A stretch of 64,000 nt of DNA from Pedobacter polaris (GCF_005116505.1 NZ_SWBR01000002.1:992314-1056313); one strand, 5' to 3'. Positions 1 to 8,715 are shown, counted from the stretch's first letter. Made by a program: numbers and translations. The notes: generated from the sequence alone by a model not told the origin.

Positions 1-36
1 GTCATTAAGTTAAACTTTTCTAGTTATGCACCCAAG

Positions 37-134
37 CGTCATTGCGAGGTACAAAGCATTCTCCTTTCAGATTATGGCGCCATTGTATGGAGAAGATTGC
101 TTCGCTCTGTGAAAAACAGAGGCTCGCAATGACG
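37..134. repeat. REP/MITE-like inverted repeat element
   Basis: The ends are perfect 12-bp inverted repeats: cgtcattgcgag at 37-48 and ctcgcaatgacg at 123-134. The interior is a non-coding palindrome-rich filler. A 64-codon reading frame crosses it but has no coding character. A degenerate partial copy of the left arm lies near 5258-5290. Such short dispersed palindromes are common in intergenic DNA of Sphingobacteriaceae and Flavobacteriaceae; no transposase is nearby. Confidence 0.6.
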
Positions 135-193
135 AATTCAAAACAAAATCTCCCTACGCTAGTTATCATCTCGGTAATAAAGCAAGTTAATTC

Positions 194-208
194 TACGAAA
201 TATTCGTA
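194..208. promoter_or_regulatory. TACGA-N5-TCGTA palindrome, possible distal BlaI-type operator
   Basis: TACGA-AATAT-TCGTA is the same inverted repeat, with the same 5-bp spacer, as the sites directly upstream of the GLPGLI operon (375-389) and of blaI (7598-7612). It lies about 220 bp before the first GLPGLI gene and could be an auxiliary operator. It lacks the third half-site seen in the other two. The assignment is inference. Confidence 0.35.
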
Positions 209-374
209 AAACAACGGGTAGAGCAGAATAAACTAACTCATTTAATAGCTGTTTATAAATTACATTCACCAACATCAAAACACTAATAATCAGTTAGTTA
301 ATAAATATTTTAAATCTACCTACAGATTAAGCACCCTACTTATTCGTTAAAAATTGTTAAATCATTTTTAGTAT

Positions 375-398
375 TACGAAATAATCGTAGATTTACGA
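375..398 (+). promoter_or_regulatory. compound BlaI-like operator of the GLPGLI/TonB operon
   Basis: The site reads TACGA-N5-TCGTA-N4-TACGA. The identical architecture and spacing occurs once more in the window, immediately upstream of the blaI-like repressor gene (7598-7621). The segment TAGATTTA inside it resembles a Bacteroidota -7 element (TAnnTTTG), so a bound repressor would block the promoter. The match is seen directly; that BlaI binds here is inference from BlaI/MecI repressors recognising short dyads in their own promoters. Confidence 0.5.
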
Positions 399-426
399 AT
401 AATTAATTACATATAATTAAATCTAT

Positions 427-1392
427 ATGAAAACTTTACTGATAATAATAATCGCTTTATCAATTAGCACCACAGTCTTAGCACAAAATCCTGATAAGGC
501 GCTTACAAAAGTGAGCTACATCTTTACTCATATTCAGGATACTACCCAAAAAGATAGGCCTTATACTGAGAATATGTTGCTCTTAGTCGGCAAAAACGCA
601 TCGGTTTATACCAGTTATGAAAAAATCAATCAGACCATAGCGTTAAGAAAACGATTAGAAGAACAGATGAAAAATCAAGCTGGTAGTAATAATATGAATA
701 TCAATTTAGATAATCGTGGTAACAAACCTACATCTTCAATAGATTACTTTTATTTCGCTAAAGAAAATAAATTCTACACTAAAGAACGTGTTTTCAATAA
801 TTACATCGTGGAGGAACCTACATCTAAAATCAACTGGAAGATTACAAAAGATACTATCAGTTTCTCAGGCATCCATTGCCAAAAAGCCACTACTTACTTT
901 AAAGGTAGAAACTGGATTGCTTGGTATGCTACAGAATTACCATTTCAAAGTGGTCCGTGGAAATTGAATGGTTTGCCAGGTTTAATTATCGAAGCTTATG
1001 ATGACACAAAAACAGTTTCCTTTCAGTTTGCAGGAATGGAAAACGTTACTGCACAAGATGAAGCAACAAAAACAGATGCAAACCCAGTTACCAAAATGAC
1101 ACTTTCGGGCACAACCATAAGTGCATTTGGAATAGGAGATGGTGGTAGTGCTAGTCCGTATTTAGGGAATGAGATTAAACTTCCAACAGATGCGATAAAA
1201 GCAACCAGAAAAGAGCTGGATAACCTAAAAGAAGCGAGAGATAAAGACCCCCAAGGATTTATGAAAGCACAAGCGGCGGCTAGAAACGAAGGAGTGATAT
1301 CTGTTGTTGGTTATGCGATGCCAAAAACCACAGGACCAGCCTTGGCAAAAATTGTATTGAATAATCCTATTGAATTACCAGAAAAGAAATAA
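427..1392 (+). CDS. GLPGLI family secreted protein (copy 1)
   Basis: A 321-aa protein of the GLPGLI family, which is restricted to Bacteroidota and has no established biochemical function. The first 20 residues form a signal peptide ending ALA-Q-like (VLAQ), so it should be exported to the periplasm or outer surface. The family hallmark GPWKLNGLPGLI lies at residues 176-187, after a conserved KINWKITKDT stretch. It is the first gene of an operon with a second GLPGLI gene and an outer-membrane barrel gene, the usual neighbourhood of this family. Identity to the next gene is high across the whole length, so the pair arose by tandem duplication. A putative BlaI-type operator precedes it. Confidence 0.9.
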   Translation: MKTLLIIIIALSISTTVLAQNPDKALTKVSYIFTHIQDTTQKDRPYTENMLLLVGKNASVYTSYEKINQTIALRKRLEEQMKNQAGSNNMNINLDNRGNKPTSSIDYFYFAKENKFYTKERVFNNYIVEEPTSKINWKITKDTISFSGIHCQKATTYFKGRNWIAWYATELPFQSGPWKLNGLPGLIIEAYDDTKTVSFQFAGMENVTAQDEATKTDANPVTKMTLSGTTISAFGIGDGGSASPYLGNEIKLPTDAIKATRKELDNLKEARDKDPQGFMKAQAAARNEGVISVVGYAMPKTTGPALAKIVLNNPIELPEKK

Positions 1393-1412
1393 AATTACTT
1401 GGCTTCGGATTA

Positions 1413-1499
1413 GCGTCATTGCCAGCTTGACTGGCAATCTTAAAGCTATTGAAGGCAAAAAACATGACGTTTTAAGATTCCCGTTTTCACGGGAATGAA
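1413..1499. repeat. core copy of the MITE-like element seen at 55788-55945
   Basis: The segment starts gcgtcattgccagcttgact and ends in the hairpin attcccgttttcacgggaat. It aligns almost end to end with 55824-55915 but lacks the outer TGTGGACACA terminal repeats. It fills the spacer between the two GLPGLI genes, so it inserted after or together with the duplication. It contains two short perfect hairpins (TTGCCAG/CTGGCAA and ATTCCCG/CGGGAAT), which could act as a processing or partial termination structure in the operon mRNA. Confidence 0.7.
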
Positions 1500-1540
1500 G
1501 GTGTTGATGAATATAAAATAATAAACCAAACAAACATATT

Positions 1541-2506
1541 ATGAAAACTACTTTAATCACATTATTTGCTATTGCAATTTCTTCCATTGCTTCTGCACAA
1601 AACCCAGATAAGGCTTTAGCTAGAGTAAGGTATAGCTTTACACACCTACAAGACACCATTCAAAAAGACAAACCATATACCGAAAATATGTTATTGGTAA
1701 TTGGTAAAAATGCATCGGTTTACACCAGTTATGATAAGTTAAATCGTGATTTAGAAATGCAAAAGCAAATTGCGGAGCAGATGAAAAACCAAGCAGGCTC
1801 TGCCAATATGAGTATCAATATTAACAAAACCAATTCGACAAGGGTTTCAGATCTAGATTATTTTTATTTCGCCAAAGAAAATAAGTTTTACACCAAAGAG
1901 CGTCTTTTCACTATTTATTTAGTAGAAGAAGAGGCACCAAAAATAAACTGGAAAATAACCAAAGACACCACAAGTTTCTCTGGCATCAATTGTCAAAAAG
2001 CAACGGCTTATTTTAAAGGCAGAAATTGGACGGCTTGGTTCGCATCAGATTTGCCTTTCCAGAGTGGTCCTTGGAAATTAAATGGTTTACCAGGTTTAGT
2101 TATCCAAGCCTATGATGAAACCAAAACAGTTCAATTCCTTTTTGCTGGTTTTGAAAAAGTAAATGAAGAAGATGTAAAAAATGCAGCAGCAAACGAGCCT
2201 AAAATAACAACTCCAAATGGGGGGCCGGGTGTGGTAAAAATCATAGGCATGGAGGGTGGAAGTACTTACTTAGGTGCAGAAATTAAGCTTCCAGCAGATG
2301 CTGTAAAAACCACTAAGAAAGATTTAGATAAATTAAAAGAAGCACGAGACAAAGATCCACAAGGATTCATGAATGCACAAATGGCAGCTCAAGGCATTAC
2401 AATGGCTACCGGCACAAGCATAAGAAGATCGGTTGGAAGTCCGACTGGAGCTGCCCCTGCTAAAATAGTAATTAATAACCCTATAGAATTACCCGAAACC
2501 AAATGA
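1541..2506 (+). CDS. GLPGLI family secreted protein (copy 2)
   Basis: A 321-aa paralogue of the preceding gene, of exactly the same length. The signal peptide covers residues 1-19 (ends ASAQ), and the family motif appears as GPWKLNGLPGLV at 176-187. The two proteins share long blocks such as NPDKAL, DYFYFAKENKFYTKER and SFSGI.CQKAT, and diverge mainly at residues 205-245 and near the C-terminus. It overlaps the downstream outer-membrane gene by 4 bp (ATGA), showing translational coupling. The function is unknown; export and association with a TonB-type barrel are inferred from the signal peptide and context. Confidence 0.9.
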   Translation: MKTTLITLFAIAISSIASAQNPDKALARVRYSFTHLQDTIQKDKPYTENMLLVIGKNASVYTSYDKLNRDLEMQKQIAEQMKNQAGSANMSININKTNSTRVSDLDYFYFAKENKFYTKERLFTIYLVEEEAPKINWKITKDTTSFSGINCQKATAYFKGRNWTAWFASDLPFQSGPWKLNGLPGLVIQAYDETKTVQFLFAGFEKVNEEDVKNAAANEPKITTPNGGPGVVKIIGMEGGSTYLGAEIKLPADAVKTTKKDLDKLKEARDKDPQGFMNAQMAAQGITMATGTSIRRSVGSPTGAAPAKIVINNPIELPETK

Positions 2507-5151
2507 GAGCGTTCATCATTATACTAGCTTTCTTCTTATTTGGATTTACTTCTGCTTTTGCGCAAAAACAAATAAAAGGAAAAGTTAGAGATGCAAAAGG
2601 TGTTCCGGTTGTATCTGCAAATATTAATTTAAAAGACAAGGAAGGTAACATTTTAAGCTTCACCAGAACAGATGATAAAGGAAATTTCATTTTATCATTT
2701 ACTGAAGAAAACAAGGATTTATCTATCGAGGCCACTACAATAGGCTACGAGAAAAAAATAATCTCCGTTGTCGAATTAAATAAAAGCTATGACTTGGTAA
2801 TGGTTGAAAGTGAAACTAACCTTAAAACGGTTGTGGTAAAAAATCGTCCTTCTCTTACATTAAATGGCGATACGCTGAATTACAAAACATCAGATTTTGC
2901 CGATAAACAAGACAGGTCTATTGGCGATGTACTTAAAAAAATGCCAGGCATTGAGGTTAGTGAAGATGGCAAAGTAAGTTACAATGGAAAGGGAATATCA
3001 GCCCTTTATGTTGATGGCGATAATATTTTGGACGATAAATATAGCATTGGCACTAAAAGCATTCCACATGGTGCTGTAGATAAAGTGCAGGTTATAGAAA
3101 AAGATCAACCTGTAAAAATGCTTCGCAAAAATAACATGAGCGATGATGTAGCCTTAAATTTAGTGATGAAAGATGAAGCCAAATTAAAAGTACTGGGTGA
3201 TATTAGAGCTGGTTTAGGCACTCCTGATCGGTTTGATGGTAATGCCAATGCTATGATGTTTAAAAAGAAAATAAAATTCATCAATAACATTAAAGGAAAT
3301 AATATTGGTATAGATCCGGGTATCGATTTAACATCCTTTTTTGGTGGAAATTCTGGTAACGATAAACCTAGCGGCTTTCTTTCTGCAGGTGCGGCTGGTG
3401 TACCTACCCTACCACAAAAAAGAACCTTATTTAACAAGGCTGGCCTTGCCAATTTAAATAACCTGTATAAATTTAGTGAAGACTTACAGGTGAAGGCAAA
3501 TATTGCTTACCTGTACGATCAAAGAGACCAGCAGTACAGCAAATTTTCTGAAACTTATTTAACTGGACAAACCATAACCTATAATGAGGTGCAGCAAAAT
3601 GCAATTAATCCTCAGAAACTGCAGGCCAAACTAAACGTGTTAGCTAATGCTGATAAATATTATTTTAGCGATAATTTAGTAACCAATTATAGCTTAAGTA
3701 ATACTGTTTCTAATGTAACTACTAACGGGATTGGCGCCAATCAGGCCCTAAACCAGAAAAATTTTGATATTTCTAATGAGTTGGTTTATCGTAAGAAATT
3801 AAAATCTGATAATACTTTTAACTTTTTCTCTTATGTAAGCAGGGCTACACAGCCAGAAGTTTTAAACATCACCCCTGGTTTAAATGAAGCTATTTTAAAT
3901 AATGGTAATTCCTTTGCAGGCTTAAATCAGTATGTAAAATTACCTACTTGGTACACAAATAATTACACTGCTTTTGCCTTTGTAAACAGCAAGTTTACAC
4001 AAACTTACAGGGTTGGGTTTAACGTACAACATCAGGAATTGGGTTCAGAACTGTATCGAGTGCAAAATAATCAAAGCACAGAACTGGTTTCTGCGCAAAT
4101 GACAAATAATTTAGAATGGCTAAAAACAAAATTATATACAGATGCTACGTACGAATATAACTCTGGCAAGTTTAAGGCAAGTTTAGGCTTACCAATTAGC
4201 TACAATTACATTAGCTACAGCGATGAGACCAAAGATTTAGATAAAAACCTGAACAGGATATTTGTGAATCCATCTTTAAGCCTAAAATACCAAACAGGCA
4301 TAGAGAATTATGTAACGGCAAATTATAGCTATAACAATAACTTAGGCGGGATTGACGATGTTTACAGAGGTACTATTCTAAAGAATTACAGGTCGTTATT
4401 CGCTAATGATGCACCCATAACAGAAAGTAAATCTCAATCGGTTGGTGCTGGTTTTAACTTCCGCAAGGCGATGCAAATGCTTTTCCTAAACCTAAATGCA
4501 AGTTATTCTACTTCTACAGTTAATACAATTTCTTCTTATAATTTAGCTAATAACATTCAGCAACGTGTGGTTATATCACTACCAAATGACATGAAAAGCT
4601 TAGCTTTTAGTGCAAATGCCAGTAAATATCTTTTCGATTTAAGAAGCACGGTTAACGTTGGAGCAAGTTTTAACCAATCTACTTTTGAGCAACTGCAAAA
4701 CAATGTATTACTACCTTTTACATCGCAAAGCACAGCATATAAGGGAGGTATAGATTCTAAGATCAATAACTTCATCAATTGGTCTTACAACGCAACCTAC
4801 GTCATTAGCACCAATAAAACTACTAGTGCAAGTGCTATTAAGAACAACAACCAACAATTGAGACAGCAATCGTCTATAACTGCTACAGCTTTTAAAAGTG
4901 TATTTATGACTTTGTCTGCTGAGCATATTTTTACACATCAAACTACACAACCAAATTTAAAATATTTATTCGCCGATTTTAACATAAGGTACAGGATGCA
5001 AAAGTTAAAAACAGATTTAGAATTTGGCATTACAAACTTAGCAAACATTAAAAAATTTGAAGCCAACTATCTTTCAGCCAACTCTTTCTCATCAGGCACC
5101 TACTATATTCCTGGTCGGGTGGCAATGATGAAAGCAACATTTAATTTTTAA
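2503..5151 (+). CDS. outer-membrane beta-barrel protein with carboxypeptidase-like regulatory domain (TonB-receptor-like)
   Basis: An 882-aa outer-membrane protein. It has a signal peptide (residues 1-20), a carboxypeptidase-D regulatory-like beta-sandwich (about 22-110, beginning KQIKGKVRDAKG), a plug-like region (about 125-220, with GDVLKKMPGIEV and YVDGDNI) and a long barrel of alternating aromatic and polar strands to the C-terminus, which ends in Phe (FNF) as outer-membrane proteins usually do. It belongs to the group of Bacteroidota barrels related to TonB-dependent receptors but shorter in the plug. It starts 4 bp inside the second GLPGLI gene. Substrate unknown. A rho-independent terminator follows. 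Confidence 0.85.
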   Translation: MRAFIIILAFFLFGFTSAFAQKQIKGKVRDAKGVPVVSANINLKDKEGNILSFTRTDDKGNFILSFTEENKDLSIEATTIGYEKKIISVVELNKSYDLVMVESETNLKTVVVKNRPSLTLNGDTLNYKTSDFADKQDRSIGDVLKKMPGIEVSEDGKVSYNGKGISALYVDGDNILDDKYSIGTKSIPHGAVDKVQVIEKDQPVKMLRKNNMSDDVALNLVMKDEAKLKVLGDIRAGLGTPDRFDGNANAMMFKKKIKFINNIKGNNIGIDPGIDLTSFFGGNSGNDKPSGFLSAGAAGVPTLPQKRTLFNKAGLANLNNLYKFSEDLQVKANIAYLYDQRDQQYSKFSETYLTGQTITYNEVQQNAINPQKLQAKLNVLANADKYYFSDNLVTNYSLSNTVSNVTTNGIGANQALNQKNFDISNELVYRKKLKSDNTFNFFSYVSRATQPEVLNITPGLNEAILNNGNSFAGLNQYVKLPTWYTNNYTAFAFVNSKFTQTYRVGFNVQHQELGSELYRVQNNQSTELVSAQMTNNLEWLKTKLYTDATYEYNSGKFKASLGLPISYNYISYSDETKDLDKNLNRIFVNPSLSLKYQTGIENYVTANYSYNNNLGGIDDVYRGTILKNYRSLFANDAPITESKSQSVGAGFNFRKAMQMLFLNLNASYSTSTVNTISSYNLANNIQQRVVISLPNDMKSLAFSANASKYLFDLRSTVNVGASFNQSTFEQLQNNVLLPFTSQSTAYKGGIDSKINNFINWSYNATYVISTNKTTSASAIKNNNQQLRQQSSITATAFKSVFMTLSAEHIFTHQTTQPNLKYLFADFNIRYRMQKLKTDLEFGITNLANIKKFEANYLSANSFSSGTYYIPGRVAMMKATFNF

Positions 5152-5210
5152 AAGCATTAGCCTGGATGGGCGAAATATAGTTAATAGTTAATAAATCACA
5201 CAAACAATGA

Positions 5211-5246
5211 AGAGCCCTGATACTATAAAGTTGAAGGGCTTTTTTT
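5211..5246 (+). terminator. terminator of the GLPGLI/TonB operon
   Basis: Inverted repeat AGCCCT ... AGGGCT followed by a run of seven T, about 60 bp after the barrel gene stop. The loop is long (16 nt), so it may be a weaker terminator. Confidence 0.55.
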
Positions 5247-5651
5247 ATCAACAAACCGTCTTTGCGAGGAGGAACGACAAAGCAATTCCCTTTCGAGGTA
5301 AATTAAAAGCTATTTAAGAATCAACACATCAGCGTTATCTGCGGGATTTTTTTTGAAAAGCAAATACACCATTTCATTTTAAAGTTAGCCCTGCCCTTTG
5401 CTGCAAGTCCTCGTCTCGTACCTCGTCTGTGGGCTTTTCGCTTCGGTAAGGTTTATCATACACAGAACAGAACAACTATTCTCGGTTTTCCTTGTACTGT
5501 CTTAAATTAAATAGCGCAGATTGAAGCGATATCTTCTCTCAGGCCATCCTGTGAGCGTAGTAAAAGTAATAACAATCAAAAAACCATCGCTTAGTAAGCA
5601 AACAATAAAGAGCTTGCCACAGCAGTGAAAAAGCAATTTCACAATAATGAT

Positions 5652-5692
5652 GAAAAACAAAAAACCTTCATGCTTTACAACTTGAAGGTTTT
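5652..5692 (-). terminator. terminator downstream of the M56 protease gene
   Basis: Stem AACCTTCA (5663-5670) / TGAAGGTT (5683-5690) with a 12-nt loop. Read on the - strand it is followed by a T-rich stretch (ttttttgtttttc). It lies 20 bp after the stop of the M56 gene. Confidence 0.65.
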
Positions 5693-5713
5693 AATGAATT
5701 ATAATCCGAGTAG

Positions 5714-7225
5714 CTAAGGATTGGTGGTTTTCTTACCATAACCAATAATATGCACTTCTGATAGTTGTGTGTCTTTTTTAATATTTACACCCTTAATTTC
5801 AGCCGCTTTTATTTTATTTAAATCTTCAGCAGAAATTTCTTTCCCATTTAAATAAAACGTTGTATTTGCTCTTGTGCTAGAAAGGTCTGGAAGCTTTGTT
5901 CGGGTTGTTGGTTGGCCCTGAACAACAATTGTTTCTCCCATAGCTTTACCTTCAGCTAAAATAGGTTGTTCTCTTCTTTTGAAAGTAAAATTTAAATTTT
6001 CTATTGATTTAACCCCATCATTATTATGCACCGAGTCTCTTTTGATCATGATCATTCTTCCAGTAACTTTACCCTTTAATTCCTCTGGCAAGGCTATTAT
6101 TTCTTGTTTCAATAACGATAATGCTCTTGCTGCATTAAAATCTGGCAAAGTAGAATTTAGTGAGTCTGTACTTAAATTAATGGCATCAATAATTACTTGA
6201 AATTTACGAGCAGTATCAATTTTTATATTAAGCACTTGCATTTCTGCTTTTTTCTTTCTTGCAGTATACTTTTTACTTGCTATAACGACTTCAGTTTTTG
6301 GAGCTTCCATTATTTTTGCCGTAATTAAAGCTTGTTCAATTGGGGCAAAATGTTTTTTAATGTCTTTTTTAGAAACAGTAAAGGCTAAAGTAGTTAACAA
6401 CAAGACAGGTAAAACCAACATATAACGGCTTAACGTTAATTTAGAAGAACGTCTAGCGTTCATCATTTTAATGCGTTTCTTTAAATCTGATAGATTAAAG
6501 TTGTTCACAATCTCTACTGCAGGCATTAAGTTTCCTACATCTAATAAGCTGTACTGATAAGCTTTTTTGTCTACACCTTTCTTTAAAATTTTCTCATCTG
6601 TTATAAATTCTAGGTTTTCTTTCACTGCTCTTTTCATTAACCAAACACCAGGATTAAACCAGTAAAAAACTACACTTAATTCGGCCAAAATAATGTCTAG
6701 CGAATGCCATTCTTTAACATGGATTTGCTCATGCTCTAAAATGGTTTTTAATTCTCTTTCTTTATGCAGCGATGGATTGATATAAACAGTTTGCCAAAAT
6801 GAAAAAGGACTTACAGCTTCATCTAAAATCCTTACTTGAAAATTAGCCACAGAACCTGGAGCAGATTTTTTATGCATTTTATATAGCGAAACAAACTGAA
6901 CAATCAGTCTGAAAGCCATAAATACAACTCCTATATAAAATAAAATACCTATCCATTGCCAATATTCACCTATAAAGCCAGATGGGACTAAAGATTTAAC
7001 CTGTTGATTGATCTCTGGTACAAAGGCCACTACATTTTGGTTTTGCCTATGAAAAAAATCTGTTAAATCAATAAAAGGATAAATAGTAGAAAATAAGATG
7101 CCAAAAGCCAAAAATATGCGGTTAATTACATAAAATGTTAATCGGCGAAGAATAAGATAATAAGCAGCTGCAAATAAAATGAGTACTAAATTTATCTTAA
7201 GCAGAATGATAAAAAAATGTGGCAT
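5714..7225 (-). CDS. M56 family (BlaR1-like) membrane metallopeptidase
   Basis: A 503-aa membrane protease of the BlaR1/MecR1 type. Three N-terminal membrane helices (about 5-27, 33-52, 87-114) are followed by a cytoplasmic zinc-protease region with HEQIH at 165-169 and downstream acidic residues around 203-211, then a fourth helix at 267-285. In BlaR1 this protease inactivates the partner repressor after a signal. There is no penicillin-binding domain; the extracytoplasmic part (286-503) ends instead with a segment (456-498: FYLNGKEISAEDLNKI ... VHIIGYGK) that resembles part of a TonB-receptor plug. It lies 4 bp after the BlaI-like gene, clearly one operon. The signal sensed is unknown. Confidence 0.88.
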   Translation of the reverse strand: MPHFFIILLKINLVLILFAAAYYLILRRLTFYVINRIFLAFGILFSTIYPFIDLTDFFHRQNQNVVAFVPEINQQVKSLVPSGFIGEYWQWIGILFYIGVVFMAFRLIVQFVSLYKMHKKSAPGSVANFQVRILDEAVSPFSFWQTVYINPSLHKERELKTILEHEQIHVKEWHSLDIILAELSVVFYWFNPGVWLMKRAVKENLEFITDEKILKKGVDKKAYQYSLLDVGNLMPAVEIVNNFNLSDLKKRIKMMNARRSSKLTLSRYMLVLPVLLLTTLAFTVSKKDIKKHFAPIEQALITAKIMEAPKTEVVIASKKYTARKKKAEMQVLNIKIDTARKFQVIIDAINLSTDSLNSTLPDFNAARALSLLKQEIIALPEELKGKVTGRMIMIKRDSVHNNDGVKSIENLNFTFKRREQPILAEGKAMGETIVVQGQPTTRTKLPDLSSTRANTTFYLNGKEISAEDLNKIKAAEIKGVNIKKDTQLSEVHIIGYGKKTTNP

Positions 7226-7229
7226 AACC

Positions 7230-7592
7230 TTATTTTTTTGGGTTCTCGATTAGATTGATAATTTCTTTCAATTCATCTGCACTGATCTTGTTATCCTTTG
7301 CAAAAAAGGCAACCAATTCTTTATAAGAGTTTTGAAAATAATTATTTACAAAACCATTCATGAAACGTTTTTTATATTCGGCTTCTTTAACTTTTGCGCT
7401 GTAACGATTTGCATTGGCATAACGTTCACTTTTTAGGAAACCTTTGCGTTCTAAGTTTTTTACTGTTGAGGCTAGTGTAGTATAAGGCGGTTTTGGCTCT
7501 GGCATAGCATCCATAAAGTCTTTAATAAAACCTGCACCAACCTGCCAAATGGCCAACATCGCTTCTTCTTCTTGTAGTGTTAACTTCTCCAT
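7230..7592 (-). CDS. BlaI/MecI/CopY family transcriptional repressor
   Basis: A 120-aa winged-helix repressor of the usual family length. The helix-turn-helix occupies residues 5-55, with the recognition segment PPYTTLASTVKNLERKGFL at 35-53, followed by the wing and a C-terminal dimerisation helix (about 70-118). BlaI-type repressors bind a dyad operator as dimers and are cleaved or inactivated through the cognate M56 protease, here the next gene. Its own promoter region carries a TACGA/TCGTA compound palindrome, which is also found in front of the GLPGLI operon 7 kb away. Autoregulation and control of that operon are inferred. Confidence 0.9.
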   Translation of the reverse strand: MEKLTLQEEEAMLAIWQVGAGFIKDFMDAMPEPKPPYTTLASTVKNLERKGFLKSERYANANRYSAKVKEAEYKKRFMNGFVNNYFQNSYKELVAFFAKDNKISADELKEIINLIENPKK

Positions 7593-7597
7593 TTATT

Positions 7598-7621
7598 TAC
7601 GAATATATCGTAAATATACGA
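7598..7621 (-). promoter_or_regulatory. compound BlaI-like operator of the blaI-M56 operon
   Basis: On the + strand it reads TACGA-ATATA-TCGTA-AATA-TACGA, only 5 bp from the ATG of the BlaI-like gene. The half-site spacing (5 then 4 bp) is identical to that of 375-398. On the - strand it includes TATATTTA, a near match to the -7 promoter element, so repressor binding would occlude the promoter. The role is inferred. Confidence 0.55.
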
Positions 7622-7660
7622 AAACATATTACAATTTGGGATTTTTGATGTTAAAAAATG

Positions 7661-8173
7661 TTAAGGTTTTGAATACCTATCTTCCACTTCATCAATGGTT
7701 TGCTTAATTACTTTTTGAAGCTCATCTGCAGCTATTGCAATTGAAGGATTTTCATCATAATCTGTTAGAAAGATTATCTTTTTAGTTTTATGTTCATAAG
7801 TAAATACCATCTCATAACGCAAAACCTTATCGCTTTTTAAATCTGCATTCTTGTTTGCGATCACGTTTGGTAAATTCCATAAATCAAGCTCATTTGCTCT
7901 GCTATGAATAAAAATGATGTTGTTGGCTCGCAACTTCACTTTAGTTTTAATTAACGAATCTCTATTGTTTAAATATTGATAATCGCTTGTAGCAGAATTA
8001 TAACTGTTTAAGAGTGTATCACCAACGCCCCATTTGTAACTTACTGAAATAAAAGTTGAAACCGGATACTCACTTTGTTTGAGGTTAATTAAATAATACC
8101 CTCCAATACCGGCAATAATAATTACAGCAACTGTAGCTATTAACGATAGATTTTTTCTCAATTCAAATGCCAT
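7661..8173 (-). CDS. membrane-anchored hypothetical protein (170 aa, paralogue of next gene upstream)
   Basis: The family is not recognised. One N-terminal membrane helix (about residues 9-29) anchors a soluble domain of about 135 residues. Shared blocks with the 171-aa neighbour include YKWGVG/YKWGAG, NSYNSATxxYxYxNNxDSLIxTKV, DLWNLPNVIANxxxDxK and a C-terminal amphipathic helix ending KVIKQTIDEVE. It lies 26 bp downstream of that paralogue and is the last gene of the symporter operon. The common domain could be periplasmic, but no catalytic motif is visible. Confidence 0.7.
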   Translation of the reverse strand: MAFELRKNLSLIATVAVIIIAGIGGYYLINLKQSEYPVSTFISVSYKWGVGDTLLNSYNSATSDYQYLNNRDSLIKTKVKLRANNIIFIHSRANELDLWNLPNVIANKNADLKSDKVLRYEMVFTYEHKTKKIIFLTDYDENPSIAIAADELQKVIKQTIDEVEDRYSKP

Positions 8174-8199
8174 CCTACAATCATTAGTATAACCCCAAA

Positions 8200-8715
8200 C
8201 TATTTAGCTAATTTTTTCTGTCTTTGTTCGGCATCAATAATGCTTTGTTCAATCACTTTTTGCATTTGAGCGGCAGCACTTCTCATTTTAGGATTCCCTT
8301 CAAAATCTGCCAAATAGGTAACTTCTTTAGATTTTTTTTGGTAATTAAATTTCATAAAATACCTTAAAGCTTTTGAATTTTTTATGTCATTTTCATTATT
8401 TGCAACTACATCTGGCAAATTCCAAAAACCTTGTTCATCAGCGTTGCTATCTAAAAATTTCTTGTCTCTTGCGGTAAGCTCAACCTTAGTTACAATTAAG
8501 GAATCGTCATTATTATAATACTTATACTCCCCTGTAGCAGAGTTATAAGAATTCTCTAAATTGTTTCCAGCTCCCCACTTGTATTCTAAAGAGACAAACT
8601 CTTTTGCTTTAAATGGTGCATTGCGGATAATTGGTGCATAATAAACTATGCAGTAAATTAAAAAGGGAACGATTATAGTTGACGCTAAGAATATTTTTTT
8701 TCCTCTTGAACTCAT
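8200..8715 (-). CDS. membrane-anchored hypothetical protein (171 aa)
   Basis: The family is not recognised. A basic N-terminus and a membrane helix (about 7-27) precede a soluble domain sharing its whole pattern with the following 170-aa gene (WGAGNNLENSYNSATGEYKYYNNDDSL; FWNLPDVVANNENDIK; KVIEQSI). The start codon overlaps the symporter stop (ATGA), so it is translated together with the transporter. The tandem duplicates downstream of a transporter may be accessory or unrelated; nothing in the sequence decides this. Confidence 0.72.
   Translation of the reverse strand: MSSRGKKIFLASTIIVPFLIYCIVYYAPIIRNAPFKAKEFVSLEYKWGAGNNLENSYNSATGEYKYYNNDDSLIVTKVELTARDKKFLDSNADEQGFWNLPDVVANNENDIKNSKALRYFMKFNYQKKSKEVTYLADFEGNPKMRSAAAQMQKVIEQSIIDAEQRQKKLAK

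Larger units (their letters stand above)
5152..5713. other. intergenic region with terminators and repeat fragments, no gene
   Basis: About 560 bp between two converging operons. It holds a terminator for each side (5211-5246 and 5652-5692) and, between 5258 and 5290, a degenerate arm (tttgcgaggaggaacgac) of the short palindromic repeat family also present at 37-134. The rest (5300-5640) shows no reading frame of coding character and looks like decayed repeat DNA. Confidence 0.6.

Noticed and set aside
20..214. 64-codon frame on the - strand near the window start
   Set aside because: It runs through the palindromic repeat at 37-134, has a skewed Phe/Cys-rich composition, and shows no family character.
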